This document shows positions 1-7,308 of a stretch of DNA of 64,000 nucleotides, piece by piece. Under the pieces are notes generated by a model. That model did no database searches and was not told the origin of the DNA. It saw only the letters and a list, made by a program, of their open reading frames with translations. Numbering within the stretch: the stretch's first letter is position 1; every line of letters starts with the position of its first letter. Source of the DNA: SG8-4 sp964598225 (GTDB lineage: Bacteria; Planctomycetota; Phycisphaerae; Sedimentisphaerales; Anaerobacaceae); NCBI GenBank assembly GCA_964598225.1, contig CAZRBG010000026.1, positions 1 through 64,000 of the forward strand, written 5' to 3'. The translations under genes were made by a program, and so were the position numbers.

Positions 1-64
1 GTCCACTTATATCTAATTCGCTCCGATTCTACGTAAAACCAAACCTGCACCCGATGTAAATATC

Positions 65-2065
65 ATGGGGTCCGGTTCCTTTGTCGGCGCACTGGCCGGG
101 GAAAGCCACGGCGATTTGACCGGCTGCTACAGTAGCGGCACTGTCCGCGGCGACTGGAGTGTCGGCGGACTTGTGGGTGCGAGTTTCGGATGGACAGACC
201 GAGGGCCTGCTGTTACCGAATGCCACAGCACGTGCGTGGTCAGTGGCAATGAATGGCTCGGTGGGCTGGTGGGGAACAACAGTGGATTTGTTACCCAATG
301 CTATAGCACTGGCGAAATCAACGGGCGAGATAGAGTTGGTGGGCTGGTGGGGTACAACAGCTCCAACACTGTGACAAAATGTTACAGCACCAGTGTAGTT
401 AGTGGTGACAGTCATGTCGGCGGTCTCGTGGGACTCAACGATAACAACGGTAGCATCGACACGAGCTACAGCACAGGAACAGTTAGTGGATATGAATCCG
501 TCGGCGGTCTCGTGGGTTGTAACGGCAGGTCCACCAGCAGGGGCAATCACAGTATTATCACTGCATGCTACAGTACCGGCATGGTCATTGGAAATGAACA
601 TGTCGGCGGTCTTGTGGGTGATCACCGCTATGGCAGCGTCACAGCAAGTTTCTGGGATGTGGAGATCTCCGGCCAGACCGTTAGTTCAGGAGGCACGGGT
701 CTGACTACCGCTGCGATGCAAAACATTAACACCTACCTCGATGCCGGTTGGGATTTCGTTGATGAGATCGCTAACGGTACCTCCGATTACTGGCGGATAT
801 CGCCGGACGACTATCCCCGGTTGTGTTACCTTGACGGCGACAGCCCAGTGATGCCCGAGGGATCCGGAACGGCACAGGAGCCGTATCTGATTCGAGATGC
901 CCGCGACCTGGGCACGATGTGGTTCAAACCCATCGCCCATTACCGCCTGGAAACGTCAATTGATCTATCGGGGATCATATGGTCAACGGCTGTTGTCCCC
1001 TGGTTTGGAGGGACCTTCGACGGCAATGGCTATGTTATCAGCAATCTTCAGATTCAAGGTGGTAGCTATCTGGGACTTTTTGGTGAATTAGGCCCTGAGG
1101 CGAAACTCCTTAATCTTGGCCTTGAAACAATAAATATCAATGGAGATTGGTATGTCGGTGGTCTCGCGGGTAAAAACTTTGCCAGCATCACTAACTGCCA
1201 CAGCACCGGTTTGGTCACAGGTAATAATTATGTGGGCGGTCTCATAGGTTACAACGGGGGTGGTAACATCACCGGTAGCCACAGCACGGGCACGGTAAGG
1301 GGAGACGTGTGGGTCGGCGGCCTTGTGGGGGATAATACCGGTGGTACCATCAACGTAAGCTACAGCACCGGCGAGGTCAATGGAAATGTCTCTGTCGGCG
1401 GCCTCGCAGGCGACAACTACACTGGTAGCATTACCGCGAGCTTCAGCACTGCCACGGTAGGTGGGGATGTGCGGGTTGGCGGCCTCGTGGGCTACAATTT
1501 TGGTGGCGTCCATGGGCATGGCACCGTCACCGAGAGCTGCAGCACGGGCACGGTGACCGGAAGCAGCCGTGTTGGTGGTCTCGTTGGCTGGAATGACCGA
1601 GGAAACATAACAACGAGCTACAGCACGGGCATAGTCAATGGAACTAATTTGCGGATTGGCGGCCTCGTGGGCTGGAACGACCGGGGTAGCATCGCCAACA
1701 GCTATAGCATTGGCACGATAAGTGGAAATGTGCAGGTCGGCGGCCTAGTAGGCTATAGTTGGCGTGGCAGCGTCACCACAAGCTACAGCACCGGCATGGT
1801 CACTGGAAGTGAAGATGTCGGCGGTCTGGTGGGTGACCACGACTATGGCAGCGTCACCGCGAGTTTCTGGGATATAGATACCTCCGGCCAGATCACCAGT
1901 GCCGGAGGTATCGGCAAGACCACATCAGAGATGCAGAGCCTATATACATTTCTCGACATCGGCTGGGACGTTATCGACGAGACGACAAACGGCACCGAGG
2001 ACATCTGGTGGATTCTTGAAGGGCAGGCCTATCCGAGGCTTTGGTGGGAAGTTGACGGCAATTGA
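65..2065 (+). CDS. GLUG-repeat surface/exported protein, 5' end missing or broken
   Basis: The protein (666 residues from this ATG) is built of GLUG repeats, recognisable as a recurring VGGLVG core followed by a C/S-Y-S-T-G-x-V strand about every 28-33 residues. There are two repeat blocks, about residues 1-200 and 355-600. Each ends in an ASFWD segment, followed by a GWD-[FV]-[VI]-DE stretch and a YPRL motif. Between them lies a beta-helix-like linker (GTFDGNGYVISNL). GLUG proteins of planctomycetes are normally secreted, but no signal peptide is present: the frame opens only after a TAA at 14-16 and starts in mid-repeat. The true N terminus is therefore either lost or upstream in another frame. 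Family assignment is firm; function (adhesion or polysaccharide binding) is inference. Confidence 0.8.
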   Translation: MGSGSFVGALAGESHGDLTGCYSSGTVRGDWSVGGLVGASFGWTDRGPAVTECHSTCVVSGNEWLGGLVGNNSGFVTQCYSTGEINGRDRVGGLVGYNSSNTVTKCYSTSVVSGDSHVGGLVGLNDNNGSIDTSYSTGTVSGYESVGGLVGCNGRSTSRGNHSIITACYSTGMVIGNEHVGGLVGDHRYGSVTASFWDVEISGQTVSSGGTGLTTAAMQNINTYLDAGWDFVDEIANGTSDYWRISPDDYPRLCYLDGDSPVMPEGSGTAQEPYLIRDARDLGTMWFKPIAHYRLETSIDLSGIIWSTAVVPWFGGTFDGNGYVISNLQIQGGSYLGLFGELGPEAKLLNLGLETININGDWYVGGLAGKNFASITNCHSTGLVTGNNYVGGLIGYNGGGNITGSHSTGTVRGDVWVGGLVGDNTGGTINVSYSTGEVNGNVSVGGLAGDNYTGSITASFSTATVGGDVRVGGLVGYNFGGVHGHGTVTESCSTGTVTGSSRVGGLVGWNDRGNITTSYSTGIVNGTNLRIGGLVGWNDRGSIANSYSIGTISGNVQVGGLVGYSWRGSVTTSYSTGMVTGSEDVGGLVGDHDYGSVTASFWDIDTSGQITSAGGIGKTTSEMQSLYTFLDIGWDVIDETTNGTEDIWWILEGQAYPRLWWEVDGN

Positions 2066-2130
2066 CTATTTACGATTGACTATTGATCATTGCTCTAAAA
2101 TATTGAAGAAAGAGGGAATTGACGTTTTCT

Positions 2131-2364
2131 ATGTCTTCATCTCATCGAAAAAAAGCACTGACATCTGAAGCTCTGCCCTGTCCTGAGGATGGACAATTGC
2201 AGATGATTCGCGTCGTGGAAACCTGTCGGCTCGAAGACGGGTTGCTCATCAAGAAACTGGCACATTACAAGTGCAGTTCCTGCAATTCGCGTTTCTTTGA
2301 TGATGACGCAATGCATCGCATTCAGACTGCGCGTTTGTCGCATGGCTCACCGGCTCGGGCTTGA
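2131..2364 (+). CDS. Small YgiT/MqsA-type zinc-finger-like protein
   Basis: About 77 residues. It has an N-terminal CPED motif, a central VETCRLEDG strand and a YKCSSCNSRFFDDDAM segment, which resembles the zinc-binding half of YgiT/MqsA-type antitoxins and stand-alone YgiT zinc fingers. The usual first CxxC is reduced to one Cys (C-P-E-D), so metal binding may be altered. Start is uncertain: ATG 2131 has a distant AGAGGG at 2111-2116, and an in-frame TTG lies at 2119. No toxin partner is adjacent. A fragment of a GLUG gene lies just downstream. Confidence 0.5.
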   Translation: MSSSHRKKALTSEALPCPEDGQLQMIRVVETCRLEDGLLIKKLAHYKCSSCNSRFFDDDAMHRIQTARLSHGSPARA

Positions 2365-2394
2365 TGATATCTCTGGGCAAGCTCCTTGCCCCCT

Positions 2395-2439
2395 TCCTGC
2401 ACGCTGGCTGGGATTTCGTGGATGAGACACCATACGGCC
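2395..2439 (+). pseudogene. Remnant of a GLUG-protein C terminus
   Basis: Read in the frame starting at 2395, this stretch encodes FLHAGWDFVDETPYG, closely matching the segment that ends each GLUG block of the upstream gene (LDAGWDFVDEIANG). No open frame continues on either side, so it looks like debris of a duplicated or formerly longer GLUG gene. The small zinc-finger gene sits between the intact gene and this relic. Confidence 0.5.
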
Positions 2440-2522
2440 GAACCTTTCCACAAAGCCGGAATCCTGTATAGTATGGGCGTGAAACTGTGTTTTCATTTAT
2501 CTACCTGAGAAAGGCTGTGAAA

Positions 2523-3920
2523 ATGTCTCACCATATCGATCGGCGCAAATTTCTGAAATCTCTTTGTCAAGGTGCTGCGGCGTTGACCTTATCCGGATGT
2601 GATGGCATCGCCAGACGAAAGCCGGCCGCAATATCTGCCGGAAAGCCTAACATTGTCTTGATGTTCATCGACAATGTCGGCTACGGCGATCTGAGCTGCT
2701 ACGGCAACAAAGACGTCAAAACCCCGCGAATCGACCGGTTTGCCCGTGAAGGAGTCCTCTGCACCGATTTCTACATTGGCTCGCCGTCCTGCATGCCATC
2801 CCGCGGGGCGCTGCTGACCGGGAGGCATCCTGTTCGCAACGGCCTGAACGAGCAGCTCATCGACGATCTCAAGCAAGTCGCACTGCCGCACTCGGAGATA
2901 ATCCTGCCTCGCTACCTCGCTGAGGCCGGATACGTAAGCGGCTGTTTCGGCAAATGGAACCTCGGATTTGTCGAAGGCAGCCGGCCGACCGATCGCGGAT
3001 TCGATGAGTACTTCGGCAACATCTCCGGTAACTGCGATTACTATACTTACATCTACCGTGGCCGCAACGATCTGTATCGCAACACCGAGCCGGCAAAAGC
3101 CGAGGGCTACAGCACGTACGTCTTTGCCGATGCCGCTTGTGACTTCATCGAGAGGAACAAGGACAAGCCCTTCTTCTGCTATGTTCCTTTCAACGCGGCA
3201 CATTTTCCGAATCCGAGCAATAAGCCGCCGGCAACGCCCTGTCTCTGGCAGGCCCCGTACGAGGCTTTCGAGAAATACGGATACTCCCCAGACACTCTCG
3301 ACGAGCGCCGGCGCTACCGTGCCGTACTTACAGCGCTGGATGACGGCATCGGCCGGGTTCTCGACAAGCTCGACCAACTTAAGCTGACGCAGAACACGAT
3401 AGTCATACAGCTCTCCGACAACGGAGCGTTCATGATGCCGTCGCGCGGGATGGAGTGCGCATCCAACTACCCGCTGCGAGGCGGCGGTGTAACGCTCTGG
3501 GAAGGCGGCATCCGCGTGCCCTGCATGGTGCGCTGGCCTGGCCGGATCAAGCCGGGAACGGTCTGCCGTGAGCCTCTGGTAAGCATGGATTTCGTGCCGA
3601 TGGCGCTCCGCGCTGCGGGGCTTGAATTGCCGAGCGACCGATATCTCGATGGCAGGGACCCGACAGCCGCGCTGGCCGGAGAGGCGACATCGCCACACAA
3701 GTATCTTTACTGGAGCTGGGGCTCGAGAAGTACGGCAATTCGGATGGGCCGCTACAAGCTGCTGCGGGAAAGACGAAGCACGAACTCGGACTGGCAACTG
3801 TTCGATCTGAAAACCGACATAGGTGAAACCGCCAACCTGCGCTCGGCGAAACCGGAACTGGCCGATCATCTTATGGCTGAATACGCACGCTGGCAGAAGG
3901 ACGCCGGGCCAGGACGCTGA
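2523..3920 (+). CDS. Tat-exported sulfatase, formylglycine type
   Basis: 465 residues from ATG 2523, which has GAGAAAGG at 2507-2514, 8 bases upstream; an in-frame ATG at 2487 would bury the signal. The N terminus is a twin-arginine signal (D-R-R-K-F-L-K) ending in a lipobox-like LTLSGC, so a Tat lipoprotein is likely. The alkaline-phosphatase-fold core starts at PNIVLMFIDNVGYGDL, with metal-site D50-N51. The CMPSR sulfatase signature carries Cys90, the residue that would be oxidised to formylglycine; GALLTGR follows. Later FGKWNLG, QLSDNGAF and GGIRVP segments complete the active site. Sulfatases of this type remove sulfate from polysaccharides in the periplasm. Substrate is unknown. The DN instead of DD pair is a known variant in this family. 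Confidence 0.9.
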   Translation: MSHHIDRRKFLKSLCQGAAALTLSGCDGIARRKPAAISAGKPNIVLMFIDNVGYGDLSCYGNKDVKTPRIDRFAREGVLCTDFYIGSPSCMPSRGALLTGRHPVRNGLNEQLIDDLKQVALPHSEIILPRYLAEAGYVSGCFGKWNLGFVEGSRPTDRGFDEYFGNISGNCDYYTYIYRGRNDLYRNTEPAKAEGYSTYVFADAACDFIERNKDKPFFCYVPFNAAHFPNPSNKPPATPCLWQAPYEAFEKYGYSPDTLDERRRYRAVLTALDDGIGRVLDKLDQLKLTQNTIVIQLSDNGAFMMPSRGMECASNYPLRGGGVTLWEGGIRVPCMVRWPGRIKPGTVCREPLVSMDFVPMALRAAGLELPSDRYLDGRDPTAALAGEATSPHKYLYWSWGSRSTAIRMGRYKLLRERRSTNSDWQLFDLKTDIGETANLRSAKPELADHLMAEYARWQKDAGPGR

Positions 3921-4077
3921 GCACAGTAAGCTGGCGCCTGCACCACCGTCGGTCGGGCGGACTAATATCCACTCTATCTGTCATGTGTTGGCTGCCGACG
4001 GACAATTTCTACTGTTTTCGGGTGAAAAACGCCGAAAATATATTCAGGACACGATCCCGAAGGCAGGAAGAAATTTG

Positions 4078-5256
4078 ATGATTACTGCGACACGACACAG
4101 CCCGACAGCCGATTGCATCGCGATGGTCATCGTTACGTTGATGGCCCTCGGCACGGTTTTTGTGTTCTCGGCCAGCGCTAACATCGGCCACGAACTCGAC
4201 TTACATCGCTTCTATGACTACACGGGCCTTCGGCAGATACTGTTTTTTCCGCTGGCCTGCGGCGTGATGTACTTCTTCTCCTACGTCGATTATCGCAGGT
4301 TCAGCTTCGCCGATGGCTGCTCGCGAAATCCAACGATCTACATGCTCGCCACGAGCATCCTGCTTCTGGCTGTCGTTCTTTCCCAAAAGTACTGGCCCGT
4401 TCTGCCGCGGCTGATTCCGCCTATCAACGAGCATTACCGTTGGATACGGATCCCATTGGGGCCCGTGGCCGTGAGCTTCCAGCCGTCGGAGCTGGCGAAA
4501 TGGGCCGTGATTTTCTTCATAGCCGCTGCTTGCGCCCAGTTCGGCGACCAGATAAGGCGCTTCTTTACAAGGTTTGTTCCTCTATGTCTGACGGTCGGCC
4601 TCGTGGCGGGATTGACCATCGTCGAGGATTTCGGCACCGCGGCATTGATAACTGTGCTGGCGTTCTTGATGCTGATAATCGCCGGGGTCAGACTGTGGCA
4701 TATCCTGCCGCCTCTTCCGTTTGCCGCCGCCGCATTTTATGCCGCGATAGCAAGCTCGCCGACGCGGGTGCGACGTCTGCTGGCGTTCCTGCACCCCGAC
4801 AAATGGACCGACTCGATCAACTATCAACCACACCAGTCGCTGGTCGCGCTTGGTTCCGGGGGGCTGCGCGGAAAAGGATTGGGCAATGGCATTTGCAAGT
4901 ACGGGCATTTGCCCGAGGACACGACGGACTTCATCTTCGCAATCATTGGCGAGGAACTGGGCTTTGCGGGCACTGCGGCGGTGATATTGCTGTTTATTCT
5001 GTTCGTCTGGCTCGGGATTCTGGTGGTGATGCGCTGTAAAGATCGTTTCGGCCAGCTCCTGGCCGGCGGTATAGTGCTCACAATCGCAATTCAGGCGGTG
5101 CTCAACATCGCGGTTGTAACGGTCGTCGTGCCGACCAAAGGTATCCCGCTGCCGTTCGTCAGCGCCGGCGGCACGAGTATGCTGCTCTCAGCCGTGGCGG
5201 TCGGCGTGTTGATTAACATCGCAAAGCAGAATCAACCTGCCGGAATCGAGGTATAA
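4078..5256 (+). CDS. FtsW/RodA/SpoVE (SEDS) peptidoglycan glycosyltransferase
   Basis: 392 residues from ATG 4078, preceded by AGGAAG at 4065-4070. The frame is open further upstream into the sulfatase gene, but that part looks non-coding. The hydrophobicity pattern fits about ten membrane helices. Family marks are the N-terminal FVFSASAN, the PSELAKWAVIFF segment, the LPEDTTDFIFAIIGEELG loop (the conserved TDFIF aspartate is essential in SEDS enzymes), and the C-terminal PLPFVSAGGTSML. SEDS proteins polymerise lipid II into glycan strands with a class B PBP. No PBP, mre or dcw genes are adjacent, so RodA versus FtsW cannot be settled. The presence of a SEDS gene indicates a peptidoglycan-making planctomycete. 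Confidence 0.88.
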   Translation: MITATRHSPTADCIAMVIVTLMALGTVFVFSASANIGHELDLHRFYDYTGLRQILFFPLACGVMYFFSYVDYRRFSFADGCSRNPTIYMLATSILLLAVVLSQKYWPVLPRLIPPINEHYRWIRIPLGPVAVSFQPSELAKWAVIFFIAAACAQFGDQIRRFFTRFVPLCLTVGLVAGLTIVEDFGTAALITVLAFLMLIIAGVRLWHILPPLPFAAAAFYAAIASSPTRVRRLLAFLHPDKWTDSINYQPHQSLVALGSGGLRGKGLGNGICKYGHLPEDTTDFIFAIIGEELGFAGTAAVILLFILFVWLGILVVMRCKDRFGQLLAGGIVLTIAIQAVLNIAVVTVVVPTKGIPLPFVSAGGTSMLLSAVAVGVLINIAKQNQPAGIEV

Positions 5257-5270
5257 AAGCCACGAAGGGA

Positions 5271-5389
5271 TATAGAAGATAAGAAGATAAGAAGATAAGA
5301 AGTTAGGAGATAGAAGACAGGAACATAAAGATCGAGCTAAAAGCGCCAACGCGGGGCTTCTCTTATCTTCTTATCTTCCTACCTTCTTT
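5271..5389. repeat. Inverted AAGATAAG microsatellite hairpin
   Basis: A purine-rich AGAAGATA array at 5273-5305 is followed after about 50 bases by its complementary pyrimidine array (CTTATCTTCTTATCTTCC) at 5361-5379. Together they can form a long imperfect stem. The outer flanks also pair weakly (GCCACGAAGG near 5259, CTTCACGTCTTGGTGGC near 5394). It lies between two plus-strand genes and could stop transcription, but there is no T-tract in the standard position. Confidence 0.6.
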
Positions 5390-5436
5390 GTGCCTTCACG
5401 TCTTGGTGGCACGAAAAATCAAATTTTCGATGCTCA

Positions 5437-5814
5437 ATGGATCCTCGAAACGGAAAAGAGACAATCAAGTCGCAGCGCCCATGGGGCGACATCTACATGG
5501 TGGTGCGCAACCAGGAGTGCTCGGTCGATCTTACGAGCGTCCGGCCGGGCCATCGGGCCAGCCTGCATTCACACGAGGTTCGGTATGAGCTGTTTCATTT
5601 TCTCGACGACGGGGCGCATCTGGAGCTGGACGGCCGGATTTACCAACCGAAAGCCCACGACGAATTCCTGATCGAACCGGGAGTCAAACACAGATTCTGG
5701 GCCGAGGAGAAGCCGTTTCGGATGCTGGTCGTCTGTTTCGGCCGGTGGCAGGCCGAGGATCAGTATCGGCACGAGGATGACTACGGAAGAGAGGGCAAAG
5801 ATCTCAAGCCTTAA
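5437..5814 (+). CDS. Cupin protein, mannose-6-phosphate isomerase type II-like
   Basis: 125 residues. It resembles the C-terminal cupin of type II phosphomannose isomerases (ManC/AlgA): PWGDIYMVV at the start, RPGHRASLHSHEVRYE as the first cupin metal motif (His-Ser-His and Glu), a GRIY turn, then EPGVKHRFWAEE as the second motif with its His. The nucleotidyltransferase half of ManC is absent, so it is a stand-alone small-molecule-binding or isomerase cupin. Alternative starts at 5388-5390 run through the upstream hairpin and are unlikely. Confidence 0.7.
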   Translation: MDPRNGKETIKSQRPWGDIYMVVRNQECSVDLTSVRPGHRASLHSHEVRYELFHFLDDGAHLELDGRIYQPKAHDEFLIEPGVKHRFWAEEKPFRMLVVCFGRWQAEDQYRHEDDYGREGKDLKP

Positions 5815-5893
5815 CGACGATCCCCCCAGACAAGCCACGAATGTCATTGCGGCCGGTAAAGCGCGGAAAAACAGATCTCCGGCGGAGAAAAAC

Positions 5894-5922
5894 TTGACAT
5901 TTCATTTTATCGCAGTTACATT
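5894..5922 (+). promoter_or_regulatory. Sigma-70-type promoter for the aldose epimerase gene
   Basis: TTGACA at 5894-5899 and TACATT at 5917-5922 are separated by 17 bases, and lie about 57 bases upstream of the epimerase start. The -35 box is perfect; the -10 box matches 4 of 6. Confidence 0.5.
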
Positions 5923-5978
5923 CACTGCGAGTCGTCAATTCATATAAACACGGGCATTTTCAATAAGGGAGTGCGAAA

Positions 5979-7157
5979 ATGAGTACAAAATTCTGGACAG
6001 GCCTGGTTTTGGCAGCGGCGGTTATCTGCATGCACGGATGTAAGAAAAAGGAGCAGGCCCCGGCCGAACCGAACACCGATCAGCAGACCATGGAGGTCGT
6101 AGAAATGAGCGTAAATCAGGAATCTTTCGGCACGACACCCGAGGGCAGAGAAGTTGACCTTTACACCCTTACCAACAGCAACGGCATGAAGGCCCGGATT
6201 ACCAACTACGGGGCGATCCTGGTCTCGTTGGAAGTTCCGGACAGAGGCGGAAATCTCGCCGATATTACGCTCGGATTCGACACGCTCGAAGGTTATCTAG
6301 GCGAGCACCCTTATTTCGGGGCCGTCGTGGGGCGTTACGCCAATCGGATCGGAAATGCCGAGTTCGAGCTTGAAGGCGTCAAGTACGAACTGGAAGCCAA
6401 TAACGGCACGAATCATCTGCACGGCGGCATCAAGGGATTCGACAAGGTGATCTGGAAACTCGAGGACCTGAAGACCGAAGATGACCGCGCCATGGTGAAG
6501 CTGAGCTATATCAGCGAGGCCGGCGAAGAAGGCTACCCAGGCAACCTCGCCTGCAGCGTGACTTACGCTCTGACCGAAGACAACGAACTGCAGATGAGCT
6601 ACGAGGCCGACACGGATAAGACGACCGTGGTGAACCTGACCAATCATACGTATTTCAACCTGGCCGGCCAGGGCAAAGGCGATATTCTCGATCACGAGAT
6701 CATGATCGACGCGGACAAATACACCGTGGTCGATGCAAACCTTATACCCACCGGCGAGCTCAGAAGCGTCACCGGTACGCCCATGGACTTCACGATCTCG
6801 GCAACCATCGGCTCGCGGATCGAGCAGGTCGAAGGAGGAGGCTACGACCACAACTACGTGCTCAACAACGGCGGCGGCGATTCTCCGGAATTTTGCGCGA
6901 GGGTGTACGAGCAAACCAGCGGACGGGTCATGGAGGTATACACCACCGAGCCGGGGGTGCAGTTCTATACGGGAAATTTCCTCGACGGCACCGTGACCGG
7001 AAAAGGCGGCAAGGCGTATGAGAAGCATTACGGATTTTGCCTTGAGACTCAGCACTTCCCGGATTCGCCGAACAATCCGGACTTTCCGTCGGTCGTCCTG
7101 AAGCCGGGGCAGAAGTATTCCACGAAGACAGTCCTGAAATTCAGCACCAGACAATAG
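5979..7157 (+). CDS. galM: Aldose 1-epimerase (mutarotase), exported lipoprotein
   Basis: 392 residues. The N terminus is a lipoprotein signal (hydrophobic VLAAAVICMHGC, acylated Cys at 21) followed by a charged and Pro-rich tether, so the enzyme should sit on the periplasmic side of a membrane. The mutarotase domain starts near residue 48. It contains NYGAILVSLEVPD, the GRYANRI arginine loop, NNGTNHLHGG with the first active-site His, TNHTYFNLAG with the second, YDHNYVL, and VYTTEPGVQFYTGN with the catalytic Glu. It interconverts alpha and beta anomers of hexoses. A periplasmic mutarotase fits the exported sulfatases and glycosidase of this window. A good RBS (AAGGGAG, 5967-5973) supports the start. 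Confidence 0.92.
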   Translation: MSTKFWTGLVLAAAVICMHGCKKKEQAPAEPNTDQQTMEVVEMSVNQESFGTTPEGREVDLYTLTNSNGMKARITNYGAILVSLEVPDRGGNLADITLGFDTLEGYLGEHPYFGAVVGRYANRIGNAEFELEGVKYELEANNGTNHLHGGIKGFDKVIWKLEDLKTEDDRAMVKLSYISEAGEEGYPGNLACSVTYALTEDNELQMSYEADTDKTTVVNLTNHTYFNLAGQGKGDILDHEIMIDADKYTVVDANLIPTGELRSVTGTPMDFTISATIGSRIEQVEGGGYDHNYVLNNGGGDSPEFCARVYEQTSGRVMEVYTTEPGVQFYTGNFLDGTVTGKGGKAYEKHYGFCLETQHFPDSPNNPDFPSVVLKPGQKYSTKTVLKFSTRQ

Positions 7158-7194
7158 CACATAACGCGAAAGGGACAGAGGGCTGTCGAAAGAC

Positions 7195-7306
7195 CTGAGA
7201 TTGCTCCGTCGCTCCGCTGCTCGCAACGACAAAAGGTAGATGTTCTTGTCATTGCGAGCGATTCGTAGTCCTCGGGACTCCTTTCGGAGAATCGCGCGGC
7301 AATCTC
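7195..7306. repeat. Two inverted copies of the GAGATTGC palindromic repeat
   Basis: One copy reads CTGAGATTGC to GCAACGAC at 7195-7230; a second, opposite copy runs from GTCATTGCGAGCG at 7248 to GCGGCAATCTC at 7296-7306. Together they form a large stem between the converging epimerase and LRR genes, ending three bases before the LRR stop codon. A role as bidirectional terminator is inference. Related single copies occur at 12395, 32269 and 49549. Confidence 0.7.
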
Positions 7307-7308
7307 AA

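Noticed and set aside
29..625. Long minus-strand frame opposite the GLUG repeats
   Set aside because: It arises from the repetitive DNA on the other strand and has no start site or family features.
2589..3869. 426-codon minus-strand frame over the sulfatase gene
   Set aside because: Shadow of a GC-rich gene; the sulfatase motifs on the plus strand are unequivocal.
6297..7232. 311-codon minus-strand frame over the epimerase gene
   Set aside because: Shadow of the plus-strand coding sequence, without recognisable domains.
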